Of a stretch of DNA of 64,000 bases, positions 9,871 to 20,542 are shown piece after piece (position 1 is the first letter of the stretch; each line of letters opens with the position of its first letter). Made by a program: the position numbers and the translations under genes. This DNA is from Agapetus fuscipes (lineage: Eukaryota > Arthropoda > Insecta > Trichoptera > Glossosomatidae), in the NCBI GenBank assembly GCA_951799405.1, contig OX637335.1, positions 17,736,342 to 17,800,341 on the forward strand, given 5' to 3'. The notes beneath the pieces were generated by a model that was given only the letters and a program-made list of their open reading frames with translations, was not told the origin of the DNA and ran no database searches.

Positions 9871-10402
9871 TCTATCTATAATCTATAATCTATAATCTAA
9901 GTTGCAAAGATATATTCATTTAAAGCTCTCAGATGTATGCCCACAAACCAACAAGTGTAGTTCGCGCTTACAAATGCTGAATGTGTACTTACAAATAAAA
10001 TCCAAACCTCAAATGAACATAAGCCCCACAACTTTTGCCGACCTTCCCTGAAACAGGGGTGACATTGGCAAAGTGAACCATTTTTTACAGTATGGGTGGT
10101 CAGCCTCATACCAACCTATAAGTCAAGGAATAGTAAGCACTCCAGTCAATTTCAAATGAGCTATTTTAAAGGAAATGGGAGAAAATATTTATTCTGAAAT
10201 TTATTTGCCTTTACTCTATGCACGCGCCTGCCATACATTAACAGCTCGCTCCCCCAGCTCTTGTCTACCGTATCCGCCAATCTTGTCAAATAAAACTTTT
10301 TCATAAATTTTTTCATAAAATAAAAAAAAAAAAATAAAAAAAAAAAAATTTCACATAAATAGAATTTAAAAGCCTTAATCGTCAGCATTGCAGATCAACC
10401 AT
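9871..10402 (-). mobile_element. LINE-A 3' end, with MITE-K fragment inside
   Basis: A well-preserved block runs 9871-10130, from a (TATAATC)n tail to CCTATAAGTCAAGGAA. Farther along, 10370-10402 (CTTAATCGTCAGCATTGCAG then ATCAACC) matches the complement of the LINE-A coding end (GATCTGTAATG-TTGGCGG). So the copy spans 3' UTR into coding sequence, interrupted by 10143-10231 and an A-rich stretch. Confidence 0.5.
10143..10231 (-). mobile_element. MITE-K fragment
   Basis: AGAAAATATTTATTCTGAAA and TATGCACGCGCCTG are the complement of the MITE-K left end at 13739. Only about 90 bp remains, ending at the CAGG terminus. Confidence 0.5.
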
Positions 10403-10519
10403 TTTTTTCAGTTCTGCATAGTTATTTCGATATTGTGTGAGTATTTCCTACGTTGTCAGTGGCGGAAGACTAGTGTCTAAACTGTCGAGCAATACAGTTC
10501 AAAAGCCATTCTGTATACG

Positions 10520-10610
10520 TATCGTATGTGAACCGTATCTTAAAATAAATTGCCCAAAATAAATAACCGCATTTTTATTAAATTGATCCCAGTAAAATCA
10601 TAGCGGTATG
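10520..10610 (+). mobile_element. LTR 3' fragment
   Basis: TATGTGAACCGTATCTTAAA, a short AAATAAATAACCGCATTTT stretch and AAATTGATCCCAGTAAAATC match the 3' part of the LTR at 38291-38625. The 5' half is absent. Confidence 0.5.
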
Positions 10611-10879
10611 GTACTTAGTGCCTTTTTAAATCTAGCATTCGTTTTCAGATAACGTGGTTTTTATCAACAACGGCTAAGTCTGTAATCCGTTTTTTTTCAC
10701 ATTTCATTTTGCCAAATTAAATATACTAAATTTCTGCGTATTTAAAGTGTATTTCCTAGTAAGCGATAATTTGCTAAATTGAAAAAAAATGTCTGCATTA
10801 CTTTCGAATAAAAAATTATAAAATGGATGATAACATTTTATAATTTGGAACTTGTTTTTCGGCGTTTTTCTAGAAATAA

Positions 10880-11165
10880 TTGTTTACTTGGCCAATGTCA
10901 CCTCAGTTTCAGGGAAGGTCGGCAAATGTTGCAGTTAATGTGAGCTTTACGTTATTTTAGCTCCCTCAATTTTTTAAACATTTGGTTTTAGTTTCAAATA
11001 TATACTAACAAGATTCATATTAAATGCATGCTCACAAGCAGACACGCATAAATTCGTGTACTTACAAAATAAAAACCCAAAACTCTAATGATCATACACC
11101 CTGCAACTCTTTCCAACGTTCCCTGGGTCCTTCAACAGGGGTGATATTAGCAAAAGTGAATAATT
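10880..11165. mobile_element. Two LINE-A 3'-UTR fragments in opposite orientation
   Basis: 10880-10950 (plus) holds TTGGCCAATGTCACCTCAGT and AGGGAAGGTCGGC. 10995-11165 (minus) holds ATTAAATGCATGCTCACAAG through AACAGGGGTGATATTAGC. Both are truncated; the second abuts the next LINE-A copy. Confidence 0.5.
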
Positions 11166-11171
11166 GAGTAT

Positions 11172-11505
11172 ATCTAATCTAATCTAATCTAAGTTGCAAA
11201 GATATGTTACATTGGAGATTCACATTACATGCATTCCCACTACCAGACACGTACAAGTTCGCGCTTGCACATGCCTCATGTGAACCCACAACATAAAAAC
11301 CAAATCTCAAATGGACATACACCCTGCAACTCTTGCCGTCCTTCCCTGTAACAGGGGTGACATTGGCAAAGTGAACCATTTTTACAGCATGGGTGGTCAG
11401 CCGCATACCAACCTATAAGTCAAGGAACATCCACGACAAATTACATTTTATAGATCAATAAATAATAATATCTATCAATTTAATAAACCCTAGCCGCCAA
11501 CATTA
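11172..11505 (-). mobile_element. LINE-A 3' end including the stop region
   Basis: Runs from a (TCTAATC)n tail at 11172 to CAAGGAA at 11427, then through TTATAGATCAATAAATAATA to CCCTAGCCGCCAACATTACAG (about 11487-11507), the complement of the LINE-A ending ...CNVGG-stop. Structure matches 29101-29660 in reverse. Confidence 0.5.
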
Positions 11506-12140
11506 CAGATCATATATTACATAATACATTACAGATAATATAAATCAGAAATAGTATTTATTAAAAAGCACACAACGAAAATAGGTCCTTATTTTGCATG
11601 TTTAAACCTTAAACCAATGTTGTGTTTGACACAACAGGCTGACAGTTTTGGACCGTTCAATGTTTCTTTGCTGTATTCCAATATCTAGTCCACTTAAGAA
11701 TACGTCAATAGTAACAAAGTACTAAAAATAATGTATATTGTAGAAAAATCGTTTTTTTCCATCTTTGTTCGCGTTTAATGTTATTGATGCTGTTTTGATC
11801 AAATAAAACGTATACAAAAGGTAAAAATTATTTCAAAACATGGGTATACATATTATTTAATGTAGCGTGTACATAGATGGAAAAATTACATTACATCACG
11901 GTGAAATGACAATTGAGTCATAAAGTATCACTCAATACAAATATAGCACTTGAAAGTGATCGCTGCAAGTGCTACTTTGGCTTACAGCTACTGTGTCATT
12001 TCGCTTTTCCGCTGCTCATAGAAATTGTTATAACCTTCAGAATAGATAGATGTATAATTATTGGAGTGGCGTACACATACATACATATATGTACGAGTAT
12101 GTAAGTACCTGGGCAATTGAAGAACGCGAGATGCAGTGAA
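11506..12140. other. No recognised gene
   Basis: AT-rich. ACATACATACATATATGTACG near 12070-12095 is a short microsatellite-like run. No coding motif was found. Confidence 0.5.
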
Positions 12141-12205
12141 AATTAGAGATGGCGGGAATATCCGGTATTATTCGGTATTCGGCACATTTGTTTTGCTATT
12201 CGTCG

Positions 12206-13339
12206 AAAACTGAATGATACTTTACTTTACTTTCTTCGGCTCATAAGCCTTGAAGGCTCAGGGCCTCCCGCACCACAATCCTCCAGGACTCTCTGTCTTG
12301 TGCAGCTTCCCTCCAATGTCCCCTCACTCCCAGAATTTCGGCATCGGCTTCAATGTTGTCTGCCCACCGCATCCTGGGACGTCCGAGTGGTCTAACACCT
12401 GAAGGGGCACCATCCAAGACTGTTCTAATGATCCTGGAGTCCTCTGCACGTGCTACATGTCCGGCCCACTGGAGTCTTCTTGATTTCATTACCGACACTA
12501 TGTTAGCATCTTGAAACACGGACATCAGCTCCGCGTTGGTCCGGATACGCCACCTGTCATCTTCAAATACAGGTCCGAGAATGCGACGAAGCATTTTGTT
12601 CTCAAAGACCTGGAGAATTTTTTCTTGTTTTTGAGTCAGACTCCAGGCTTCGCATCCGTACAACACAACTGGCCGAACAATGGAAGTGTAAATCTTGAAT
12701 TTTGTGGAGCGGGATAGCCATTTTGAGCACAATAGCCCTCTAAGGCCAAAAAAAGCATTATTGCCGGAGTGAATTCGGGCATGTAATTCTGAGGATAGGA
12801 TATTTTTGTCATTTATAATGGTACCCAAGTATTTGAATGAATTGCAGTTCTTAAACTTGTAATTATCTACATTCCAATCTTCTTGAATATCCCGCCGCGC
12901 CACAGGCAAGTATTCAGTTTTCCCCTCATTAATTCTCAATCCTATCCTCCTTGCCATTCTCTCCATTGGTAAGAAGAGCGCCCGGAGCTGTGCAGCGTTC
13001 TCTCCCAGAAGCACCACATCATCCGCATATCCCAGCAGCCTAATGGTACTTCCTATGGTGATTCCACCATACACAGGTTTGGTTTCTCTCACAACCTTTT
13101 CTAAGGCTAGGTTGAAGAGCAATGGAGAAAGGGCGTCACCCTGCTTAAGGCCTGAACTGATCTCAAAGGGATCCGAGACCTGTCCCTGCAGCAGTATTTG
13201 AGCTCTTGAATTTTCTATGGATATCTGAACCAGTTTGATGAGTTTTCCAGGAATTCCATAGTCTCGTAAAACGCTCCACAGCCCCAAACGATGCACTGAG
13301 TCATAAGCAGTCTTGAAGTCGACAAAAAACTGAATGATA
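12206..13339 (-). mobile_element. LINE-B insertion with 14-bp target-site duplication
   Basis: The insert (12220-13325) is bounded by AAAACTGAATGATA at 12206-12219 and 13326-13339. On the minus strand it starts inside the reverse transcriptase domain and ends in GAAAGTAAAGTAAAGT. A 5'-truncated insert, short 3' repeat tail and duplicated target site indicate target-primed reverse transcription. Confidence 0.5.
12241..13325 (-). pseudogene. LINE-B reverse transcriptase, 5'-truncated, otherwise open
   Basis: About 360 residues remain open. They begin FVDFKTAYDSVHRLGLW (RT block with catalytic Asp), then SSGLKQGDALSPLLFNLALE, the GYADDVVLLGE catalytic box, INEGKTEYLP, FKYLGTIINDK, and the post-RT region VLYGCEAWSLTQKQEKILQ, LQWAGHVARAEDSRI and GRPRMRWADNIEADAE. 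The stop precedes the 3' tail. These motifs fit non-LTR retrotransposons with an apurinic endonuclease, but the endonuclease and N-terminal RT blocks are missing. The frame continues upstream to an ATG at 13389, but those first ~21 codons come from the target DNA beyond the duplication, so that start is not real. The lack of stops suggests a fairly recent insertion. Confidence 0.5.
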
Positions 13340-13730
13340 GCTAACATTATTGCGCATTCCGCGAAAAGATGTATTAAATAAAATTTCAATGAACAAATAA
13401 ACTAATTTGTCAATAAAATTATTTTAAATAACATAATCATAACTGGGTTGAACAAAACGATGTATTTACCATAAAATAGGTACAAGAAAAGGGTTACCAT
13501 CATTCAAAAATCATTATCAGTTTTTAGTATTATTTCAGTATTCTGCTTATCAGTATAATATTCGGACTTCAGATCAGTATTCAATATATTATTATTCAGA
13601 CTGATTTATTTTCTCACTTTTTTTTAAATCACTGTTAAACCTAAATAAATGATTGGTAACTTCGAGACTGCTAATAGCATGGTATAATTATTTGATTACA
13701 AAATAAATAAAAATGTATTGTTTTCTTATG

Positions 13731-13937
13731 CCGTATAACAGGCGCATGCATAGGATACAGGCAAATACATTTTAGAATAAATATTTTCTCTCATTCCTTT
13801 AATACAACTCTTTTGAAATTTACTGAAGTGCAAACGATGGCTCCAATCGAAATTTAAAATGTTTTTTTACCATGTATTTGTATTGCCTACCTATTAGGCG
13901 CATGTGCCTGTATGGGATGCACGCCCCTGCCGTATAA
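13731..13937. mobile_element. MITE-K (hAT-type) copy 2 with 8-bp duplication
   Basis: The element 13739-13929 starts CAGGCGCATGCATAGGATAC and ends GGGATGCACGCCCCTG. It is flanked by CCGTATAA at 13731-13738 and 13930-13937. It is about 190 bp, with an internal deletion compared with copy 1. Confidence 0.5.
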
Positions 13938-14526
13938 CAATGTCGAGTTATTCGATATTCGCCACAGGAAATGGCGATTGATTGGTATTCAAACATTCGC
14001 TAAAGTAAATACTATTCGCGGCATATCTACTGAGAATGTGAAAGATGATGTCATCAGTTTATTCTAGGCGAGAAAATTCTTCTTTTCTAGAATTTTCTTG
14101 AGCAGTGCACATTATTTTAAAGCAGGAAAAAAATCATGAGCTAATAATAAACTTGACTTTATAAAGTATTTAAGATTCAATTTGGAAATGTTAGACATTT
14201 TGCATAGAATAAAAAAAAGCATTTTATTGACATTGTCAATAAATGACATTGAAAACGCACAAGTTAAATTGTTAGAAAAAAATGTTGTTGCTTGTGATCG
14301 AAGATTGTATTGTTTACCAAATGCCGCATCATTTACAGGTAAAAGTTTCAAACGAGTAGTCGGAAGGTAGTAGGTTAAATCTTAAAAAATATTTTTGACG
14401 TGGTACCTACGCTCATACACGCCCCGCACGTACGTGTCAGTAAGCCCAACAGTACATGGACCCTTAAAAAGCTATATTTATACCTTCGCGCGAAATTAGG
14501 AGAAATGGCACGATAAAAAAGATTTG

Positions 14527-14721
14527 ATCCGTCCGGTCGATAGTTCAATTGGAAGAGTGCTCACATTACGTGCCGAGAGCTCGGAGTCGAATCCCACCGA
14601 GAAATGATTACTGTTTTGGTGTTTATTTAAGAACCTAAAAATAAAATACCGGAAAGGTTTATTTAGCCTTCACAAGAAATGAGTACCAGCCCCCTCGGGA
14701 GCTGGGAAGCCCGATTCGAGG
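14527..14721 (+). mobile_element. SINE-B2 second-tRNA part
   Basis: Begins GTCCGGTCGATAGTTCAATT (A-box-like) and has GGAGTCGAATCCCACCG (B-box-like). TTTTGGTGTTTATTT, CCTTCACAAGAAATGAGTAC and CCCCCTCGGGAGCTGGGAAG follow. The first tRNA unit and the 3' GTTGCG end are absent. Confidence 0.5.
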
Positions 14722-14741
14722 ACATTGAAGAATGAATTAAT

Positions 14742-14990
14742 CCCTTGACCTATGGTTTGGTATGAGGCTAACCATCTATGCGGTAAAAAATGGTTCACTT
14801 TGCCAATGTCATGCCTGTTTCAGGGAAGATTGCAGGGCTTATTTTCATTTCAGATTTGATTTTTGAATTGTGAGTACACATGCAGCATTGGTACCTAAGC
14901 GCGAACTTAGACGTCTCTGTTTGTGGGAATGCATGTAATATGAATTTTAAAAGTGAATATATCTTTGCAACTTAAATTATAGATTATAGA
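14742..14990 (+). mobile_element. LINE-A 3'-UTR copy, near full block
   Basis: CCCTTGACCTATGGTTTGGT to TTTGCAACTTAAATTATAG. Only the UTR block is present. It starts about 20 bp after the SINE-B2 fragment. Confidence 0.5.
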
Positions 14991-15529
14991 ATGAAAAGAT
15001 GCCCTTAAGCATATTTTTAAAAGGTGTAGATATTATGAATTACGAAAATAAACAGACATTTTTATTTTAGCACAAAACATAAAGTCATTTTTTTAAAGTT
15101 AAATACACGAAATTAATATTTAAAATGAAAAAATATTTGCAAATGGACAGATGTGAGTTTATCTTTATATTTTGTTTAAACAATACTGGACTGCACCTTC
15201 ATATATTATTTTTGTAAGTAACGCAATTTATTCAACCAATCCCGATAACGCGTTGTCCAAACATTAATGAAAAAGGCGGGGCTATAAAAAAAACTATATT
15301 ACATTTTTATACAAAATATTTCAGTATCTACTACACCGTATTTTATGCATAAATGATTATTATTTTATAATTTTTATGGTTTGTTTATTACAACTGTGAA
15401 AATTCATTGTTAATTCCTTCTTAATAATACTTTTAAAAAGTAATACTTTTTATTGAAAACACTCCTTTTTCCACTCATTTTTATTTATGTTTTATTAACA
15501 AACTTTTTTTTTTTTTTTTTAACAAACGC

Positions 15530-15556
15530 TTTCGGTCATATGTTGACCATCATCAG
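15530..15556 (-). repeat. Hammerhead-like CTGATGA-stem-GAAA motif
   Basis: On the minus strand: CTGATGA (15550-15556), one base, GGTCA-ACATA-TGACC with a perfect 5-bp stem, then GAAAGCGTTTG. Same layout as 6479-6501 with a different stem sequence. Resembles the hammerhead core; unproven. Confidence 0.5.
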
Positions 15557-15636
15557 GTATTCAAATATCTATTTATATATTTCTTATTTTCTTCAGATCG
15601 CATTATTTTCTATAAACAAAAGTATTTATGTAACAT

Positions 15637-15849
15637 CTACAATAAGTATTAATTAAATAAAACGCAGTTTAAATTCACTAATATATTCATTAACTCTGTC
15701 AAACGTTTTCGCCTAAAATGGCAGGCGAAAACGTTTGACAGAGTTAATGAATACACAAGTGAATTTAAACTGCGTTTTATTTAATTAATATAAAATGGAC
15801 TTTCACTGTGTAAACCACCAAACCCTTAAAAATAACTACAATAAGTATT
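15637..15849. mobile_element. Palindromic insertion with 14-bp direct repeats
   Basis: CTACAATAAGTATT is repeated exactly at 15637-15650 and 15836-15849. The insert (15651-15835) consists mainly of a palindrome 15648-15789 with 67-bp arms (3 mismatches) and an 8-base spacer AAAATGGC at 15715-15722. Each arm is the 3' end of repeat E (GGCGAAAACGTTTGACAG to TTTTATTTAATTAAT), arranged head to head. The flanking repeat suggests retrotransposition of an inverted dimer. Confidence 0.5.
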
Positions 15850-15864
15850 TCTTACTTAGTAATT

Positions 15865-16126
15865 ACTTGACATATAGTTGGGTATGAGGCTGACCACCCA
15901 TATTGTATACATCGGTAAAAAATTTTTTTTACTTTGACCATATCACCCCTCTTTCAGGGAAGGTCGGCAAAAGTTGCAGGGTTTGTGTTCATTTGAGGTT
16001 TGAGTTTTTTTTGTATGTTCACAGCAGCAGAATACGTAAGCGCGAACTTACACGTGGCTGCTTGTGGGCATGCATTTAATATTAATTTTCAAATGTTAAT
16101 ATATATTTGCTACTTAGATTATAGGT
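15865..16126 (+). mobile_element. LINE-A 3'-UTR copy
   Basis: TTGACATATAGTTGGGTATG through GAAGGTCGGCAAAAGTTGCA to TTGCTACTTAGATTATAGG. Slightly expanded T runs, no coding part. Confidence 0.5.
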
Positions 16127-16138
16127 TAAAGAGAATAT

Positions 16139-16591
16139 AGAGGGCTCTTGAGGTGTGATACTCACCAAATAAATCAGCTTGTTTTTTTTTTTTTTAAGTA
16201 GTCTGACCATGACCTATGGCTATAGGTTGACCCCTATACTCTACCTATCTATGAAGTTGCAAGGTTAATGTTCATGTAAGTTTTGTTTTTTTTTTAAGTA
16301 CCTATGCGGCATTTGTATGCGCGAACTTACACATGTCTGCTTGTGGGCGAACATAAAAAAACAAGCCTGAAAAGTCAATATATCATTGCAATTAACATTC
16401 TATAGTCTTATTTAATGCATGTAGCTCATATTTAATGCATGGACATGTAAGTTCGCGCTTACACATACTGCACGTGTACATTCAAAATAAATCAAACCTC
16501 ATGAAAACCGCCTTTCCTGAAACTGGGGTGGCATTGGCAAAGGTGAACTAAGTTTTTACAGGGTGTGGTCAGCTTCATACCAACCAACATT
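16139..16591. mobile_element. SINE-B1 tail fragment and two degenerate LINE-A copies
   Basis: 16139-16182 (plus) has AGGGCTCTTGAGGTGTGATA and AAATAAATCA, a SINE-B1 3' end. 16210-16400 (plus) and 16420-16591 (minus) are LINE-A remnants recognised by GCGCGAACTTACACATGTCT and by GTAAGTTCGCGCTTACACAT plus TGGCATTGGCAAAGGTGAAC. Confidence 0.5.
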
Positions 16592-16643
16592 ACTTTTAAT
16601 TATTTTGTTTATTCAACGCACACACATACATTTATAATCATTT

Positions 16644-16876
16644 CGAACTGAATAAGTGACATATTAAGCTATCATGGGTTTCTCAGATAAATGCACATTT
16701 TTTTTCCTATTTTCTACGAAAGAAAATTTTAATTAAGCGTGAAAATCCTGTAGTTTAGAAGTTTGTCATGAGCACTTCCTTAGAATTAGTTTACTTACTT
16801 TGGTAAGTTACTCCCAATAAAATGTTTTATCCACAATTGTTTAAACCAATGAATCAGCAATTATTCAGTTTTACTG
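16644..16876 (+). mobile_element. MITE-H copy
   Basis: Starts CGAACTGAATAAGTGACAT and ends TTATTCAGTTTTACTGG; the inverted ends match those at 56634-56895. The interior TCAGATAAATGCACATTTTT and CAATAAAATGTTTTATCC is shared with the other copies. Confidence 0.5.
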
Positions 16877-16966
16877 GCGAATTTCATTTGTTCATATTAG
16901 AAGTTGTACAAATAAATTTAAGTTGAAAAAAATTACAGAAAGCTCGGCCTGAAAAAGACAACAATG

Positions 16967-17199
16967 ATAATCTAATCGAATTGGGGATTTAAATTATATG
17001 CATTCTCACAAGCAGACACGTACAAGTACGCGCTTGCACATGCCGCATGTCAACCTACAACATAAAAACCCAAATCTCATTGAATGGACATACCCCTGCA
17101 ACTCTTGCCGTCCTTCCCCGAAACAGGGGTGACATTGGTAAAGTGAACCATTTTTACAGCATGGGTGGTCAGCCGCATACCAACTTATAAGTCAAGGAA
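16967..17199 (-). mobile_element. LINE-A 3'-UTR copy
   Basis: From AATCTAATCGAATTGGGGAT through ATGCATTCTCACAAGCAGAC to CAACTTATAAGTCAAGGAA, (TTAGA)-tail subfamily. UTR only. Confidence 0.5.
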
Positions 17200-17202
17200 C
17201 AA

Positions 17203-18940
17203 TGATGAAGAACATTTTTATTTTTTGCAAATTTTGCGGTCAAATACATGACGTCATTACAAAATACAAAGACGTTTAGTAAGAAACCGAAGTTCATTCA
17301 TTATTTTTTACACCATTGTATATAATGTATATTTTTATCGTGCTTATGTACCGCACGCCACATATGTAGTAGGTACTGTGTGAAGTGTGATTATTTCTAA
17401 CGCCTTCTAAGAAAAACAACGTCAGAGTCTTGTACAATCAAAGTCGGCCACCTAGGATTATTTACAAAAATCAGATAAATATACAGATACACAGAAAATC
17501 ATCTTCTCATCATTTGTATACATTTAATACGATTACAAAATAATCTTAGATTGCCACCTTTGGTTGTATACTTCTCATTTTTCTTCTGTGTGAATCAACG
17601 TAAAAAATGAAAACACGATCCTTTACTACGTGTTTTTTTTTATTATTATTATTATTATTTTAGTTTATAGTCAACAAATTGTTTCAAGGAATGCTAAAAA
17701 AACTATAGCTATCTTCCTACAGAATATTGTTGTTTAAAATATTTTGTGGATGACTAAGATCCATATAGTTAGAAGTATTAATATTACTGTATGCTAAGAC
17801 CCTACTAATAATGTATTTTAAAAAACACATCCACTAACAAAAGCATTCAAAAAGGATACCTGTAAAAATTCAAGCTACCAACTTAAAAGAGTCTAAAAGC
17901 ACTTAGGTACACCTAATGATTATCTAAGGAAAACGTTTGTTTTTTTTTAAATTAAAATTGTGAAAAAAAACAGCATAGCCTGCCTGTAAGCCAAAAATGC
18001 TAGTGGCAAAAAAAACAATTGAAAAGTTGATTTAAGCCTAGTGATATTATTCAAAAATATAATTGTTCTATTTTTTAAATTAATATTTACACAAAATAAA
18101 CAGTGTTAGGAATAAAGGACCTGTTTTTTATATCTCTGTAAAAGAAGTAATAATAAATGAAAAACTTACAGTATCCGTTGGTTTGGAGTTAAATCCTCTT
18201 ATGTCACAATTTTTATCACTTCTTTTGTTTTGTAAACGAAACTGTCGGTTTTGTATCCAAATTTGCACTTTATTCAATTATTACATCAACTCCTATTCGC
18301 TTCGCACACAAACTTCACAATCATCACTTTTTTGCGTTTTTTTTTTCACTCACTTTTAATTATTGTAATCCCATAAAGCCATCATTTTTTTTAACTTATA
18401 TTAATTATTTTTTAATTTACTTAAATATGACGGGCATCCAAAAAGCCATTCACAAATGAAATTTATTTAATAAAATCTATTTAATTTAAACATTTTTAAT
18501 CACTGATTTCACAATTTTTATTTAAATTATTTCCACTTGTTACTTTAATCTTTTTTAGTTATATGCTAATTGTTTTATGAAAAAAAATAACAAAAAAACA
18601 TTTGTGGTACTTATTTTTGTTGTTGCAAATTCTTTTTTTTTGCATTCAGATTGTAAATGTTGCTATTTTTTTAGTTTTCCAGAAGGACTGCTAGGCGTTC
18701 GTTTGTAGATTTTCCAAACCTGAAAAAGAAAAAAATAAATTTAAATGCGGAATAAAATTGGGAATGAGGTTTTTCAGAACTTTCACTAATATACGGACAG
18801 AAATACACCGCCGGACAAAAAAATTACGAGTTTACCTGCTACCGCACCGCTTGACTTTACTGAACCCTTTTTCTAAGAAATCCTTTATCGATACCTCTTT
18901 CTTTTGTTTGATAAATTAAGGACACATAGTGTCCTTCGAA
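17203..18940. other. Long AT-rich stretch with no recognised gene
   Basis: About 1.7 kb with many T runs and an (ATT)n microsatellite near 17640-17660. No repeat family from elsewhere in the window and no coding motif were seen. It is the longest stretch here free of the common transposons. Confidence 0.5.
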
Positions 18941-18944
18941 AATC

Positions 18945-19120
18945 ATATTTAATTCAACCACACAAGCAAACATTTTCAAATTCGCGCTTCCACATGCTGC
19001 ACGTGTTGTTATTACAAAATAACATGCCCTGGTTCTCTTACGTTCCGCTAAAACTGACGTAGCGTTGGCAAAAGTGAACCATTTTTTACAGTCTTGGAGA
19101 CCAGCCGTATATGCCATTAT
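18945..19120 (-). mobile_element. LINE-A 3'-UTR copy, degenerate
   Basis: CAAATTCGCGCTTCCACATG, TGCTGCACGTGTTG, GCGTTGGCAAAAGTGAACC and TTTTTTACAGTCTTGG keep LINE-A order in reverse. Both ends are lost. Confidence 0.5.
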
Positions 19121-19124
19121 TTCA

Positions 19125-19920
19125 TGGGTCAATAAAATTTAAAAACTTAAAAAATAATAAATAGTGAAATTAAAACTTTATCTTAAAATTTAAAAAGAGA
19201 AACGAGAACATTTTCGTTGAAATTAAAGTTGAAAATTAAAATTATAATTAAGGTTAAAAAAACGTGAGTTAACGAAAATAGATTTTACTCTTCTTGTGAC
19301 TCTATATTTAGACTTTATATTAAATTTTCATTTCTTACCGTGTTATTACACGGTAAGAAATGAAAATGGAGTCGGGTTAACATTTTCCAGTTGTGCCTCG
19401 AAAGTGAACGTTTCGTCAGAGCGTTAAAGTTTGCGCAAACCCGCCAAAGAGACATTCTTGGACTCGTTCTAAGTAAATTAATTCTGGTTTGGCAGCTTCA
19501 TGTTAAAACATAATCACAGCGCTTAACAAAAAAATGTATGAAAACTAAAGCAACGCCTCGAGGGAGCGTTTTAGTTTCGAAACATTCGGAAAACCTAAAA
19601 CTGCTGAATAGTATCATGAATCATGAGTCACAAGGGAAAAACTTGAATCATGGGCGAAATACGAGTATACAAATATAAATATACATATATATTTTTATAA
19701 ATATTTTTTTTTAAAAGTATACAAAGAAATGTTGTTCTGATAATGCGGTAGAAAATACCAGACTTTCTTATCTAAATATAAACTTAGTTACAGAGTCTAT
19801 CAACATACAGTACTCACGCAATATTTGACCCATATCTGATCTACAGATCATCGATTTTTTGTATGTAAAATTCACTGTAAGCTACGGATGAACCATGACT
19901 GTGCTAAGAGTTTTAGGCTT
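19125..19920. other. No gene; short perfect hairpin
   Basis: AT-rich DNA. TTTTCATTTCTTACCGTGTT / ACACGGTAAGAAATGAAAAT (about 19325-19368) is a near-perfect inverted repeat of about 18-bp arms with a short loop. No coding motif. Confidence 0.5.
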
Positions 19921-19924
19921 ACAC

Positions 19925-20290
19925 GACCGGCTGATGATGCTGGAGAGTTGTTTTCTGGGATATGTTGTCGTGGTCTATGTGAGCTGGAGCTTCCGGACGT
20001 TTCGCCCATATTTAAGATGGGCTTCTACAGCGTGAAGTGAGATGATGAAGTTGAAATAAGCAGATGTTGCTGCTCCACAACACAACTCATACGCAGAGTG
20101 TCATCATTTTTCACATTTGGCCCCGATTGCACACACACTTTCATCACAGTATATATCAAGATCATCTTCATCATCACACTTCACGCTAAAGAAGCCCGTC
20201 GTATACATGAGCGAAACGTCCGGAAGCTCCATCTCCCATAGACCACGGCAACAGATCCCGGAAAACATATCTCCAGCATCATGACTTTGC
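19925..20290. repeat. Long inverted repeat with CGTCCGGAAGCTC motif
   Basis: The arms 19925-20055 and 20158-20285 are inverted copies: GATGATGCTGGAGAG / CTCCAGCATCATGAC and TTCCGGACGTTTCGCCCAT / ATGAGCGAAACGTCCGGAAG. In each arm a CTRWAGA-stem-GAAACGTC layout (20000-20030 minus; 20186-20216 plus) echoes the hammerhead-like motifs elsewhere. One arm keeps a good stem (GCCCAT/ATGGGC); the other has decayed. Could be a Penelope-like terminal structure or a palindromic MITE. Confidence 0.5.
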
Positions 20291-20542
20291 TGATAGAGAA
20301 TAACACCGATAAACTTAAAACCTAGACTACTCCTATGGTATGGAGTACTTTGATGCATATCTGTGTGACTTGGTGCCTTTTTTAAAGAGGAAAAAGAAGA
20401 CAAGATGCGTTCAAGATGTGGTCCATACTAAGTGAACCATTTTTTACAGGATGGGTGTAAGTTATTGATTAAGGGTAAAGTAATTGACCAACATTATAAC
20501 ATACATTTAATTACTTAAGTGTAGAAAAATCAGACAATATCT

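Larger units (their letters stand above)
12147..14030. mobile_element. Degenerate TTCGG-rich element hosting two insertions
   Basis: Left flank ATCCGGTATTATTCGGTATT and right flank GTTATTCGATATTCGCCACA share the TATTCGG-like terminal character of the hAT element at 63060-63921. Between them lie LINE-B (12220-13325) and MITE-K (13739-13929). No matching target duplication for the host element was found, so its limits and class are inferred. Confidence 0.5.

Noticed and set aside
9897..10109. Recurring ~70-codon ORF (MRLTTHTVKNGSLCQCHP...) in several places, a possible small-protein family
   Set aside because: It lies wholly in the LINE-A 3' UTR block downstream of the true stop codon. It recurs because the block recurs, and older copies break it freely.
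13326..13389. ATG at 13389 as start of the reverse transcriptase
   Set aside because: These codons lie beyond the target-site duplication, in host-element DNA; the LINE is 5'-truncated.
20104..20403. 99-codon ORF with an acidic stretch
   Set aside because: It covers one arm of the inverted repeat and has no recognisable domain.
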